The notes: generated by a model from the letters alone, not told the origin. Numbered from the stretch's first letter, positions 1-6,758 are shown. The stretch: 12,492 nucleotides of DNA from Methanoregula sp. UBA247 (GCA_002495055.1 DADR01000018.1:1-12492); one strand, 5' to 3'. Numbers and translations: made by a program.

Positions 1-1837
1 TACTGCCACCATACCTGAAGGATTTGTCGACTCCACCATCAAGGTTGTAATCAAAATACCAGTACCCGGTCGAAGGGCGGAAGATCGCGATACTGTCACC
101 GGTTCCCATCCAGTTTCCTTTGATGATCCGGTCAGTACTGCCACCGAACCTGAAGGAACTATTGATCGCACCATCAATATTTTTATCAAAATACCAGTAT
201 CCGGTTGCAGGCCGGAAAACAGCGATTCCTTCGTTTGCTGTAAATATTACACCGATATAATCCGGTTGCGTCAAGGTATTGGTCCCTTTGGCGTTTGTCA
301 CGGTCAACGACACCGTGTATACTCCACCCTGACTATAGGTATGTTCCGGATTTTGCGTATTACTATAAAGGCCATCACCAAATGACCAGTTCCATGAAGT
401 GGGAGAAGGAGCAGACCGGTCTGTGAATGTAACGGTCAAGGGAACAGCACCCGATCTTGGAGCGGCATAAAAGTCTGCTACCGGTGCATCTGTTCCAAAA
501 ATGGTGAATCCACGGGAACGGGTACCGAAATTTCCATCCGGGTTGGTAACCACTACATTATAGGGTCCGGCAAGCTTGCTGTTGAGGTTGAATGTACAGG
601 TAATTTGGTTTGCTGAAACTACATTGACACCGGTTGCGGTAACAGTTCCCGTGTCTACAATCTCCAGAGCATTGCTCGTAAAGCTCGCCACATAAGCCAA
701 ATTGCCGGCAACAAAAACACTTCTTGGATAGGAAAGGAGGGCGCTGCCACCGTTTGATATACTTCCCGTATGAACCGGAACTGCGGGGTTCGTAACATCC
801 ACGATCTCCAGTCTGTTAATTACTGGACTGACAACATACGCATAGTTTCCAGAAACATAGACGCTTTCCGGGCTCGAAAACCGGGCGCCGCCTTCGTTGT
901 TTGCTATACTCCCCGTATGAACCGGAACTGCGGGGTTCGTGATATTTACGATATCGAGCGCCCCGCCACTATAATCGGTATTTGCCACGTATGCAAAATT
1001 GCCGGAAACGTAAACACTCGAAGGAGCCGTGATGGCTATGCTGCCTACAGGAACCGGCACTGCGGGGTTCGTGACATTGATTATCCACAGTGCGTCGCCT
1101 CCCGTACTGGTGACATATGCATAGGTACCGGAGACCTTAACTCCTGATGGGGTACTGATGCCGATACTTCCTGTATGAGTTGGGGCTGCAGGGTTCGTGA
1201 CATCCACGATTTCCAGCGCATTGCTTCCATAACTTGCCACGTAGGCATAGTTGCCGGAAACATACACGCTATACGGGCTGGTCAGGAGCGCCCCACCGAC
1301 GCCGGTTGACAGGCTGCCCGCATGCACCGGAACTGCAGGGTTCGTGACATCCACGATCTCCAGAGCATTGCTTCCGGTACTGGCGACATAGGCGTAATTG
1401 CCGGAGACATAGACACCTCGTGGAGTCGACAGGAGAGTGCTTCCACCGTTTGCTATGCTACCCTTGTGAGTCGGAGCAGCGGGGTTCGTGATATCCACGA
1501 TCTCCAGTGCGTTGCTCCCGGTACTGGCAACATAGGCATAATTGCCGGAAACATAGACATCTCGTGGATTCACCAGGAGAGCGCTACCGCCGTTTATTAT
1601 GCTCCCCGTATGGGTTGGATTAACCGTGACCGGAGTGAGCATCACCGTCGCACCATTGATGAAATTCATACCAGCGAGATTCGTGATTGCTACCAGAGAA
1701 TTATTGACACTACTGGAGGGTGATATACCGGTCACTGCAGGTATCTCCGCACCAGCAACTGCCGGGGTCATAAGCAGTACAAGACAAAAAATAACCAGAA
1801 AATCACGCATTTCTCTTCCCCTGACTGCTGACATCAT
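1..1837 (-). CDS. Secreted surface protein, split TIG-like + LVIVD repeats + PKD + FG-GAP-like repeats (3' end outside window)
   Basis: The frame is open from 1837 to the left edge (612 codons, no stop), so the C-terminus is missing. Domain order, numbering from 1837: signal peptide (about 1-30, hydrophobic LVIFCLVLL, then AVAGA); first half of a TIG/IPT-like domain (33-67, NLAGMNFINGATVML); seven LVIVD repeats of about 48-50 residues (about 75-396, core SGNYAYVAS and LEIVDVTNPA); second half of the TIG-like domain (396-449, VNVVSANQITCTF, YNVVVTNPDG); PKD domain (451-530, WNWSFGDG); two FG-GAP-like repeats of 45 residues (533-612, FRPxTGYWYFD). LVIVD repeats are expected to form a beta-propeller. 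The role is probably cell-surface adhesion or display (inferred). Start choice is uncertain: ATG 1837 and ATG 1834 follow GAGGTAATC (1844-1852), which resembles the archaeal Shine-Dalgarno; ATG 1810 also gives a good signal peptide but has a poorer ribosome site. Confidence 0.88.
   Translation of the reverse strand, partial: MMSAVRGREMRDFLVIFCLVLLMTPAVAGAEIPAVTGISPSSSVNNSLVAITNLAGMNFINGATVMLTPVTVNPTHTGSIINGGSALLVNPRDVYVSGNYAYVASTGSNALEIVDITNPAAPTHKGSIANGGSTLLSTPRGVYVSGNYAYVASTGSNALEIVDVTNPAVPVHAGSLSTGVGGALLTSPYSVYVSGNYAYVASYGSNALEIVDVTNPAAPTHTGSIGISTPSGVKVSGTYAYVTSTGGDALWIINVTNPAVPVPVGSIAITAPSSVYVSGNFAYVANTDYSGGALDIVNITNPAVPVHTGSIANNEGGARFSSPESVYVSGNYAYVVSPVINRLEIVDVTNPAVPVHTGSISNGGSALLSYPRSVFVAGNLAYVASFTSNALEIVDTGTVTATGVNVVSANQITCTFNLNSKLAGPYNVVVTNPDGNFGTRSRGFTIFGTDAPVADFYAAPRSGAVPLTVTFTDRSAPSPTSWNWSFGDGLYSNTQNPEHTYSQGGVYTVSLTVTNAKGTNTLTQPDYIGVIFTANEGIAVFRPATGYWYFDKNIDGAINSSFRFGGSTDRIIKGNWMGTGDSIAIFRPSTGYWYFDYNLDGGVDKSFRYGGS
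652..1621 (-). repeat. Seven imperfect LVIVD coding repeats, about 144-150 nt each
   Basis: Within the secreted protein, the encoded unit (xVYVSGNYAYVAS...NALEIVDVTNPAxPVHTGSI) recurs seven times. The first two copies start exactly 144 nt apart (1561 and 1417). Copies 4 and 7 are the most diverged (VKVSGTYAYVT, SVFVAGNLAYVA). Length varies by short insertions next to the GG(S/G)ALL loop, as expected for in-frame gain and loss of propeller blades. This is a protein-coding repeat, not a CRISPR or intergenic array. Confidence 0.9.
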
Positions 1838-1857
1838 TCCACCGATTACCTCTCTGA

Positions 1858-1867
1858 CAATATATTG
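1858..1867 (-). promoter_or_regulatory. Possible TATA box of the LVIVD/PKD protein
   Basis: The AT-rich palindrome CAATATATTG lies 21-30 nt upstream of ATG 1837, the archaeal TATA-to-start distance. If used, transcription would begin at or beside the ATG 1837/1834 pair. An alternative AT-rich element, TTTAATAT, is at 1950-1957. Position is the only evidence. Confidence 0.4.
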
Positions 1868-2043
1868 CGTTGGATGGTCTCTTTTTTTGCAAATACAGAC
1901 ACTCACTGGTTTTTTAGGTATTTTATTTGTTCATTGCTTTCCTTATCAGATATTAAAGTATGGCAAAGCACTGGTGCAACGCATCACTTTCATGATGTAT
2001 CAATCTCCTCAAGCAAGGCGGGGGAGCGTGTGCAGTATCTTTA

Positions 2044-2061
2044 GCTGGTTAAGAAACCAGC
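2044..2061 (-). terminator. Stem-loop after the isomerase-like gene
   Basis: GCTGGTT and AACCAGC form a perfect 7-bp stem with a 4-nt loop, starting 29 nt beyond the stop of the gene ending at 2090. No long T-run follows on the minus strand, so it may be a 3'-end stabilising or processing hairpin rather than a true terminator. The rest of 1838-2089 shows no convincing gene. Confidence 0.4.
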
Positions 2062-2089
2062 AGAAACGTAGCCGGGGGATCAAAACCGG

Positions 2090-2800
2090 TCATATCATTT
2101 CCAGTACCCGCATACTCTTTTTTACCCCTTCAAATGATTTCACCTCAATTACTGCACTCGCATGGTTACGGCGCAGTGCTGCCATCACCGGGATAAAATC
2201 GATGTCTCCTTCTCCTACGGGACTATGGGTATCTTTTTTACCGTTATTGTCGTGGATATGCATATGCGAAAACCCGGCCTGTAGGAAACCGGGCAGGCAG
2301 TGGTTGATGTGGGCATGTCCGGTATCGAGAGCAAACCCGCAGCCTTCAATAAGTGCCAGGTCGTCAGGTGTCCGCAGGTTGAAAAAATGCATGTCCCCCA
2401 TATTTTCAAACCAGAAGATAACCGAGAGTTCGCGTGCAGCGGCCCAGAGACACTGTAAGGATTTTTTGAACTGCCGGTCCGCCTGCTCGTGTTCCTGTTC
2501 CCAGGCATAATACCCCGGGTGCATGACAACTCCAGCACCGATCTCTGCAGCGATTGTGAAGCAGTCTGTCATGACCTTCACGGTAGCCTCCCGGATCGGT
2601 TCAAAGAGGCATGCAATATTCATGCCATGATAGGGTGCGTGAAGGACAAAATTCCCTGAATAACTCTCAAACACTGAAGCGTCCTGAACAAAATGGGGGC
2701 CCTCATCCATTATCTCGATAAGGCTGGTGATTGCTGCAAGCCTGTCCAGTGCTTCATGAAGCGGTCTGTCCATCAGACAATAGGTTGAAACGCCGAGCAT
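2090..2800 (-). CDS. Sugar phosphate isomerase/epimerase-like TIM-barrel protein
   Basis: A 236-residue cytoplasmic protein of the xylose-isomerase-like / endonuclease IV-like TIM-barrel superfamily. Putative metal-site residues fall at the usual strand ends: H54 and H58 (HAPYH), H94 (MHPG), E132 (FENMG), D159 and H162 (DTGHAH), H181/H183-D184 (HIHDN) and E219 (IEVKS). The family isomerises or epimerises sugars, or cleaves abasic DNA; the substrate cannot be told from sequence. The frame extends upstream to 2893, but those 31 residues are atypical. A strong TATA box (2825-2832) places the transcription start at about 2802, so the mRNA is probably leaderless, starting at ATG 2800 or the adjoining GTG 2803. 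No Shine-Dalgarno is visible. It is the one clearly metabolic-type gene among envelope genes. Confidence 0.85.
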   Translation of the reverse strand: MLGVSTYCLMDRPLHEALDRLAAITSLIEIMDEGPHFVQDASVFESYSGNFVLHAPYHGMNIACLFEPIREATVKVMTDCFTIAAEIGAGVVMHPGYYAWEQEHEQADRQFKKSLQCLWAAARELSVIFWFENMGDMHFFNLRTPDDLALIEGCGFALDTGHAHINHCLPGFLQAGFSHMHIHDNNGKKDTHSPVGEGDIDFIPVMAALRRNHASAVIEVKSFEGVKKSMRVLEMI

Positions 2801-2820
2801 CACGTGCGATTTTGTGGCGG

Positions 2821-2834
2821 TAATGATATAAAAA
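2821..2834 (-). promoter_or_regulatory. TATA box of the isomerase-like gene
   Basis: TTTTTATATCATTA on the minus strand is a near-consensus archaeal TATA box. Its core (2825-2832) sits about 26-30 nt before ATG 2800/GTG 2803, which supports a leaderless transcript and rejects the longer frame start at 2893. Confidence 0.65.
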
Positions 2835-2931
2835 TGCCGGAAACGGCAAAGTCTCCCAGTCCCGGGAGAAGAAAACGAAAGAATAAAGGACACGCATCAG
2901 AGCCAAAAAACACAAAAAAACCTAAAAAAAT

Positions 2932-3040
2932 CTCAAATAACAGAGTATGACCATCACTCAACCCTTTTAACTCAATTTTCAGATTAAAACCCTCAAAATA
3001 TAAAAAGGTAGATTAAAACAGTATATTGAGTAATACTCAA
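2932..3040 (+). promoter_or_regulatory. Archaellin 1 promoter with CTCAA half-sites and a palindrome
   Basis: This AT-rich region holds five direct CTCAA copies (2932, 2957, 2971, 2992, 3036) and one inverted copy (TTGAG, 3026). The last two form the perfect 15-nt palindrome TTGAGTAATACTCAA (3026-3040). A candidate TATA box, AAAATATAAA, lies at about 2995-3004; a start 25-30 nt on would fall in the palindrome, which suits a repressor operator. A second candidate TATA, GTATATTG (3021-3028), overlaps the palindrome. The archaellin ATG is at 3101, so the leader would be about 70 nt. The motifs are seen directly; regulation is inferred. Confidence 0.5.
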
Positions 3041-3100
3041 ATCGTTTAAAACATGCGGATGTTGGTTTACCACGGCCCATGTAAAAAATCAGGTGAATTC

Positions 3101-3667
3101 ATGCATTCAATGATACACAATAATGACGGCTTTACCGGTCTTGAGGCAGCGATTGTGCTTATTGCATTCATTGTTGTCGCTGCAGTATTTTCGTATGTCG
3201 TTCTTGGTGCAGGGTTCTTTACAACCCAGAAAGCCCAGGAGACCATTTACAGAAGTGTCGAACAGTCATCCACAAACATCCAGCTTGTAGGAAACGTATA
3301 CGGATTATCGAACGATACGTCACAAGGAATCAGTGAGATCAGGTTCTCTATCGGCCTGTCTCCTGGTTCATCATCGGTTGATCTGTCAAAGTATACCATT
3401 GTCTTTTCAACGCCAACCGCGAAACCTATATTCCTGACCTGGACCAACGCAAATGCAAGTCAGACCATGTTTACAACGAAGCTAAATGGTGTCGGCAGCT
3501 CAGTCAGTTCATTGGATGTAAACCAGCAGGTCGAAATCGATTTCCTCACAGAATACGTTCTGGCAAATTCAAAGATGATCATTGAGATTCATCCCTCTGT
3601 TGGTGCAGCATTACCCTTCTCAAAAACTGCACCTGCAACGATCGCAAATACTAATCTTCTCTACTAA
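3101..3667 (+). CDS. arlB: Archaellin (archaeal flagellin), copy 1
   Basis: A 188-residue subunit of the archaellum filament (old name FlaB). The N-terminus is a class III signal peptide: a 10-residue polar leader ending in Gly10, then FTGLEAAIVLIAF and a hydrophobic helix to about residue 40. The prepilin peptidase ArlK/PibD would cut between Gly10 and Phe11. The C-terminal domain is beta-rich and ends in the archaellin-like PFSKTAPATIANTNLLY. Sequons NDT (71-73) and NAS suggest N-glycosylation. The start at 3101, not the upstream ATG at 3053, is set by AGGTGA 6 nt before it and by exact agreement with copy 2. No arl motor genes are visible, so this is separate from any arlCDEFGHIJ cluster within this window. 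A type IV pilin role is less likely, given the TTQKAQ and LVGNVYG motifs. Confidence 0.87.
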   Translation: MHSMIHNNDGFTGLEAAIVLIAFIVVAAVFSYVVLGAGFFTTQKAQETIYRSVEQSSTNIQLVGNVYGLSNDTSQGISEIRFSIGLSPGSSSVDLSKYTIVFSTPTAKPIFLTWTNANASQTMFTTKLNGVGSSVSSLDVNQQVEIDFLTEYVLANSKMIIEIHPSVGAALPFSKTAPATIANTNLLY

Positions 3668-3670
3668 TAC

Positions 3671-3678
3671 CTTTTTTT
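3671..3678 (+). terminator. T-rich terminator of archaellin 1
   Basis: A run of seven T (CTTTTTTTAA) starts 4 nt after the archaellin stop; oligo-T is the usual archaeal termination signal. Confidence 0.55.
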
Positions 3679-3788
3679 AAATCTAAGCAACGAATCCTTG
3701 TCCGGCCTCAAAGTGTCTTTGTATCCATTACCAATAAATTTGCAGGATGTATATGATTACTGGCAATCAGGTCAATGAAGGGATACAT

Positions 3789-4355
3789 ATGAACGGTAAA
3801 CAGACAATAATTATCCTCGTGGGAATTCTTATCCTCTGTGGTACTGCTTTTTCCGGTTGTATATCCAGCAGCAACACCACACCGGCATCGCCTCAAAACG
3901 TCACCAGTCAGCCATCAAGGACCGTAGCGATGACGGGAGATATCGTATCTGTTTATTATACCGGTATGTTAGAGGATGGAACCGTGTTTAATTCGAATGT
4001 GAATGAGACACCTCTTACGTTCACCGTTGGCAACGCGAGTGTTATCGATGGTATCCGGGATGCAGTAATCGGAATGGCAGAAGGTGATGAAAAAACAGTA
4101 ACCATTCCTTTCGATAAGGCATATGGCCCTTACCGCAGCGAGCTCATCCGTCTTGTTCCAAGGATGGGTCCTCTCGAGAATAAAACATTCACGGTCGGGC
4201 AGTATATAACCATAACACGAAAAACAGACAATGCAGTCAGCGTCGTAAAAATTCTGAATGTTACGCGTGACACCGTGACCTGGGATGAAAACAATCCCCT
4301 TGCTGGTAAGAATCTCACGTATGTAATAAAGCTGGTAACTCTCGATAAAAAATAA
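3789..4355 (+). CDS. FKBP-type peptidyl-prolyl isomerase, SlyD-like, lipoprotein
   Basis: A 188-residue outward-facing prolyl isomerase that would catalyse cis-trans isomerisation of Xaa-Pro bonds in exported proteins. It has a signal peptide with lipobox AFSGC (Cys24), a Ser/Thr/Pro-rich linker (25-48) and an FKBP fold with VSVYYTG (53-59), GTVFNS (64-69), VIDGIRDAVIGM (85-96) and TIPFDKAYG (105-113). The stretch at about 114-165 is the insert-in-flap region of SlyD-type FKBPs, closed by the hallmark NNPLAGKNLTY (168-178). The Asp usually following the active-site Phe is Asn (F67-N68). The start at 3789 is preferred to 3747 because GAAGGG precedes it at suitable spacing and the signal peptide then begins normally. 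It lies 121 nt after archaellin 1 beyond a T-run, so it is probably transcribed separately. Confidence 0.88.
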   Translation: MNGKQTIIILVGILILCGTAFSGCISSSNTTPASPQNVTSQPSRTVAMTGDIVSVYYTGMLEDGTVFNSNVNETPLTFTVGNASVIDGIRDAVIGMAEGDEKTVTIPFDKAYGPYRSELIRLVPRMGPLENKTFTVGQYITITRKTDNAVSVVKILNVTRDTVTWDENNPLAGKNLTYVIKLVTLDKK

Positions 4356-4362
4356 CGTCAAC

Positions 4363-4395
4363 TTTTTTCTTCTGAGTAAAAATATTAAAAATTTT
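4363..4395. terminator. Bidirectional T-rich terminator between convergent genes
   Basis: The 48-nt gap between the convergent FKBP and PEGA genes has a T-run for the plus strand (4363-4369) and an AAAAATATTAAAAA block (4379-4392) that reads as T-rich on the minus strand just past the PEGA stop. Confidence 0.5.
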
Positions 4396-4403
4396 TGTAA
4401 TTG

Positions 4404-5498
4404 TTATTTCCTGAATTTCCGGAACACAAACAGTCCCCCGATTGAGAGTACCGTTGCGATAACACCAAATCCGGGAGTTTTTTCTGGCTGGGTAAGCGCG
4501 GTGCTGTATTCAGTTGTCTTTCCGGCACTGACCACGACTGTGGTATTCAGGTCCAGGTAGCCAGGAATAACCAGGAGAACTGCATGCTTTCCCGCAGAGA
4601 GCCCCGGAATCGTTGCAGGCGTATTACCTTTCAACTCTCCATCGACATACACCTGTGCACCCGGGGGCGATGTCGTGACAGAAAGCGACCCGAATTCTCC
4701 TGCAGGTGCCGTTGTTGGCTGTACCGTCCCGGTACCCGTTGACGTTACGGTTGCTGTCACGGTGGGTGTTAAAGTCAGCGGAATGAGCCCGATATTCATT
4801 ACCAGTGAATTTCCTGTCACGGTAATCGCGCGGGTGGCATCTTCGTAGTTATTCAGCCGGAACACAACATTATGATTGCCGTTTGGTATCCCATCGATTG
4901 TCAGCGGGGTGAGCCCCTTGTATGCGTTATCGAGGTAGATATTCGCTCCGGACGGGATTGAAGTGAAGGAAACGCTGCCATATGCCGGTGTCGGAGTCGG
5001 CGTGGGTGTTCCAATCAGGTGATTGACAGTAACTATGGTACTGTTGATCGCATACCCGCGTGCATCAAGCTCCTGGATAGTAACAAGGTTTTTTACCGCT
5101 CCCGGAACCGATGTCTGGGGAATACGCCCTTTTATGGAGACCTTGACGATAACCTGGTCCTGGTTCCGGTATGACAACTCAAACCCGGAGATAGTCAATG
5201 TACGCCCTCCGACCGACGGACGAACATTTTCCACATCATTAACGATAATGGTATGGTACCACACCATCTCATCGAGACCGGAAACAAACTGGAGGTCGTC
5301 GTACGAAGGAAACGCCGTACCTGATGCAGCATATACCGTGAAGGACACGTTCACTGCATCGCTGGGATTTAACGTACCGGAAGGAGTGATCGAAACGCCG
5401 GTTACGGTGAATGCGGATACTCCCGAAATTATGAAAACTATACCCATACACAAGAGAGCCGTTTTAAGTATGCTATGCAACTGTACCACCAGATGCAA
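4404..5498 (-). CDS. PEGA-domain surface protein with PGF-CTERM sorting signal
   Basis: A 364-residue exported protein. Order: signal peptide (about 1-29, ending GVSA), a beta-rich domain (30-160) resembling extracellular methanogen domains, a TPTPTPTP linker (164-171), PEGA domain 1 (173-239), a Thr-rich linker (240-266), PEGA domain 2 (269-336), and a C-terminal tripartite signal (342-364: PGFG, hydrophobic helix, basic RKFRK). PGF-CTERM signals are processed by archaeosortase A with lipid anchoring of the new C-terminus. PEGA domains are surface modules, often near cell-wall proteins. The start is a TTG at 5498 with GAAGGTTAC before it, but the TATA box at 5521-5528 predicts transcription starting at about 5498. 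A downstream start (TTG 5480 or ATG 5447) is therefore possible; the signal helix is kept in each case. Confidence 0.88.
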   Translation of the reverse strand: MHLVVQLHSILKTALLCMGIVFIISGVSAFTVTGVSITPSGTLNPSDAVNVSFTVYAASGTAFPSYDDLQFVSGLDEMVWYHTIIVNDVENVRPSVGGRTLTISGFELSYRNQDQVIVKVSIKGRIPQTSVPGAVKNLVTIQELDARGYAINSTIVTVNHLIGTPTPTPTPAYGSVSFTSIPSGANIYLDNAYKGLTPLTIDGIPNGNHNVVFRLNNYEDATRAITVTGNSLVMNIGLIPLTLTPTVTATVTSTGTGTVQPTTAPAGEFGSLSVTTSPPGAQVYVDGELKGNTPATIPGLSAGKHAVLLVIPGYLDLNTTVVVSAGKTTEYSTALTQPEKTPGFGVIATVLSIGGLFVFRKFRK

Positions 5499-5520
5499 TT
5501 GTAACCTTCTGTATTAATAA

Positions 5521-5544
5521 TTTTATAGGATGCACCGGGCATCC
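5521..5544 (-). promoter_or_regulatory. TATA box and adjoining palindrome before the PEGA gene
   Basis: TATAAAAT (minus strand, 5520-5527) is a good TATA box about 26 nt from the TTG at 5498. Directly upstream is the inverted repeat GGATGC (5528-5533) and GCATCC (5539-5544), spaced by 5 nt, covering the BRE position where TFB binds. It could be an operator. It could also be a weak hairpin ending the rhomboid transcript, although the T-run of that gene comes before it. Confidence 0.5.
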
Positions 5545-5549
5545 TGAAC

Positions 5550-5555
5550 AAAAAA
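5550..5555 (-). terminator. T-run after the rhomboid gene
   Basis: Six T on the minus strand, 16 nt past the rhomboid stop codon; a likely oligo-T terminator separating it from the PEGA gene. Confidence 0.45.
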
Positions 5556-5571
5556 GAGGGGATCCCGGTAT

Positions 5572-6210
5572 TTATGCCACCCGGTTCCCGCGTAAAATAA
5601 AGGCCAATACAATCCCGGCGATAAATCCACCGATATGCGCCATGTATGCAACCCCGCCCGTGTCCGCTGTTTCAGCTATAGAACCAATCCCGCTGAATAA
5701 CTGAAGGACGAACCATAATCCGATAACAACCAGTGCCGGCATCCGGGATAATCCTGCGCCGACCATAACCGTGACCTGGCGCTGCGGGAACAATAAAAGA
5801 TACGCCCCGAGCACACCGGCAATCGCTCCGGAGGCTCCCAGGTTCGGTATGCTGGATCCGATACTGAATGCCAGTTGTGCAAACGTTGCCATAATACCGC
5901 AGACCAGGTAAAATACGAGGTATTTCAGGTGACCGAACCGGTCTTCCACGTTGTCACCGAAGATCCACAGGTACAGCATATTACCACCGATATGAAGCCA
6001 GCCGCCATGCATGAACATGGATGTGTAAATCGTCAGAAAATCCCCGCCGGGATTTGCAAGAAAGCGGTTGGGAACAAATGCCCAGGTCTGGATAAAAGCA
6101 TCGCCCCCGCCTAACTCAACTAGGAAGAACAGGATGTTTAAGGCGATGAGGGCATAGGTAACCACAGGCTGGGTTCTGCGAGAGGTATTGTCATCACCAA
6201 TGGGGACCAT
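5572..6210 (-). CDS. Rhomboid family intramembrane serine protease
   Basis: A 212-residue polytopic membrane protease, the usual size of the compact six-helix form, that would cut transmembrane segments near the membrane surface. The catalytic Ser127 lies in GASGAIAG (125-132) and its partner His192 in AHIGG. The oxyanion motif HGGWLHIGGN gives H73 and N77, matching the conserved HxxxN of helix 2. A WxF-type loop motif is present (WIFGDNVEDRFG, 82-93). All key residues are intact, so it should be active. ATG 6210 follows GTGGAG about 9 nt upstream. The PEGA/PGF-CTERM gene lies 73 nt downstream on the same strand but with its own TATA box. Substrates cannot be predicted; neighbouring exported proteins are candidates only. 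Confidence 0.93.
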   Translation of the reverse strand: MVPIGDDNTSRRTQPVVTYALIALNILFFLVELGGGDAFIQTWAFVPNRFLANPGGDFLTIYTSMFMHGGWLHIGGNMLYLWIFGDNVEDRFGHLKYLVFYLVCGIMATFAQLAFSIGSSIPNLGASGAIAGVLGAYLLLFPQRQVTVMVGAGLSRMPALVVIGLWFVLQLFSGIGSIAETADTGGVAYMAHIGGFIAGIVLAFILRGNRVA

Positions 6211-6308
6211 TCGATTCTACTCCACGATTTTTTGAAAAGAATCTGTGCAGGTATCCTTTTTTGTCTTCCGCATGCCGGTGGAACATATGCGTAAATGCCG
6301 CCTTTTCC

Positions 6309-6316
6309 TATTTAAA
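6309..6316 (-). promoter_or_regulatory. Possible TATA box of the rhomboid gene
   Basis: TTTAAATA on the minus strand, about 100 nt before ATG 6210, would give a leader of about 75 nt. It is the best AT-rich element in the gap, but nothing else confirms it. Confidence 0.3.
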
Positions 6317-6360
6317 TCTCTGCAATCCGCCGGAAACCGAAATTACTATTCCTGACAGGT

Positions 6361-6366
6361 AAAAAA
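6361..6366 (-). terminator. T-run after the dodecin gene
   Basis: Six T on the minus strand, 14 nt past the dodecin stop; likely oligo-T terminator. Confidence 0.45.
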
Positions 6367-6379
6367 TTACATGGAGGGA

Positions 6380-6613
6380 TTAATCTCTATCGACAATGAA
6401 AGCAATTTTAACAACCGCACGATATTCGATAATCTTGTTGTTCTCTACTTTTGCCGTACACCGCTTGAGATCAACACCTTTGATATTCCTGACCGTCTGG
6501 GCTGCAGCTTCGACGGCATTTGCGGTTGCTTCTTCCCAGCTGTTTGGTGAGCTGCCAATTAATTCTACAACCTTGGCAACGGATATATGCTCTTTTTTAT
6601 GGGTATCTTTCAT
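6380..6613 (-). CDS. Dodecin family protein
   Basis: A 77-residue cytoplasmic protein. Dodecins form hollow dodecamers that bind and store flavins (riboflavin/lumichrome in archaea, FMN in bacteria). Family features in order: KVVELIGSSPNSWEEA (14-29), the helix AVEAAAQTVRNIKG (33-46), the strand KVENNKIIEYRAVVKIAFIV (55-74). The conserved Trp that stacks on the flavin, normally after the RNL element, is absent: here RNIKGVDLK places Gly46 there. Flavin binding may be altered or lost. The start at 6613 has a near-ideal AGGAGATGA ribosome site. The META gene lies 145 nt upstream on the same strand with no clear T-run between, so read-through is possible. Confidence 0.9.
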   Translation of the reverse strand: MKDTHKKEHISVAKVVELIGSSPNSWEEATANAVEAAAQTVRNIKGVDLKRCTAKVENNKIIEYRAVVKIAFIVDRD

Positions 6614-6758
6614 TTTTGTTCATCTCCTGATCGAACCCCTATTTGGGTTACTTTGAGATATCGTTTTGAGGTAATATGCGTTTCGCTGGTGTCACACCCC
6701 ACGGTAATGCACGGTTGCTGCTCTTCAGGCAGGCTATGCTGATGATTTCTCTCCGGAT

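Noticed and set aside
1..240. Near-repeated segments at the left edge that could suggest a direct-repeat array
   Set aside because: They encode 45-residue FG-GAP-like repeats (FRPxTGYWYFD) in an open frame, with no CRISPR-like repeat and spacer pattern.
770..1723. Plus-strand open frames of 125 and 133 codons with internal repeats
   Set aside because: They are antisense images of the LVIVD repeats; the minus frame is open throughout, has a signal peptide and recognisable domains.
1946..1993. Minus-strand mini-frame of 15 codons (MKVMRCTSALPYFNI) with GAGGAGAT upstream
   Set aside because: It could be a leader peptide, but it is very short, the ribosome-site spacing is long, and a more likely promoter for the downstream gene lies after it.
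2801..2893. N-terminal 31-codon extension of the isomerase-like protein
   Set aside because: It covers the strong TATA box and encodes residues unlike the family; the barrel begins naturally at MLGVSTY.
6634..6649. Inverted repeat AACCC/GGGTT just before the dodecin ribosome site, considered as a riboswitch stem
   Set aside because: Only a 5-bp stem with a 6-nt loop, and no known flavin-riboswitch sequence around it.
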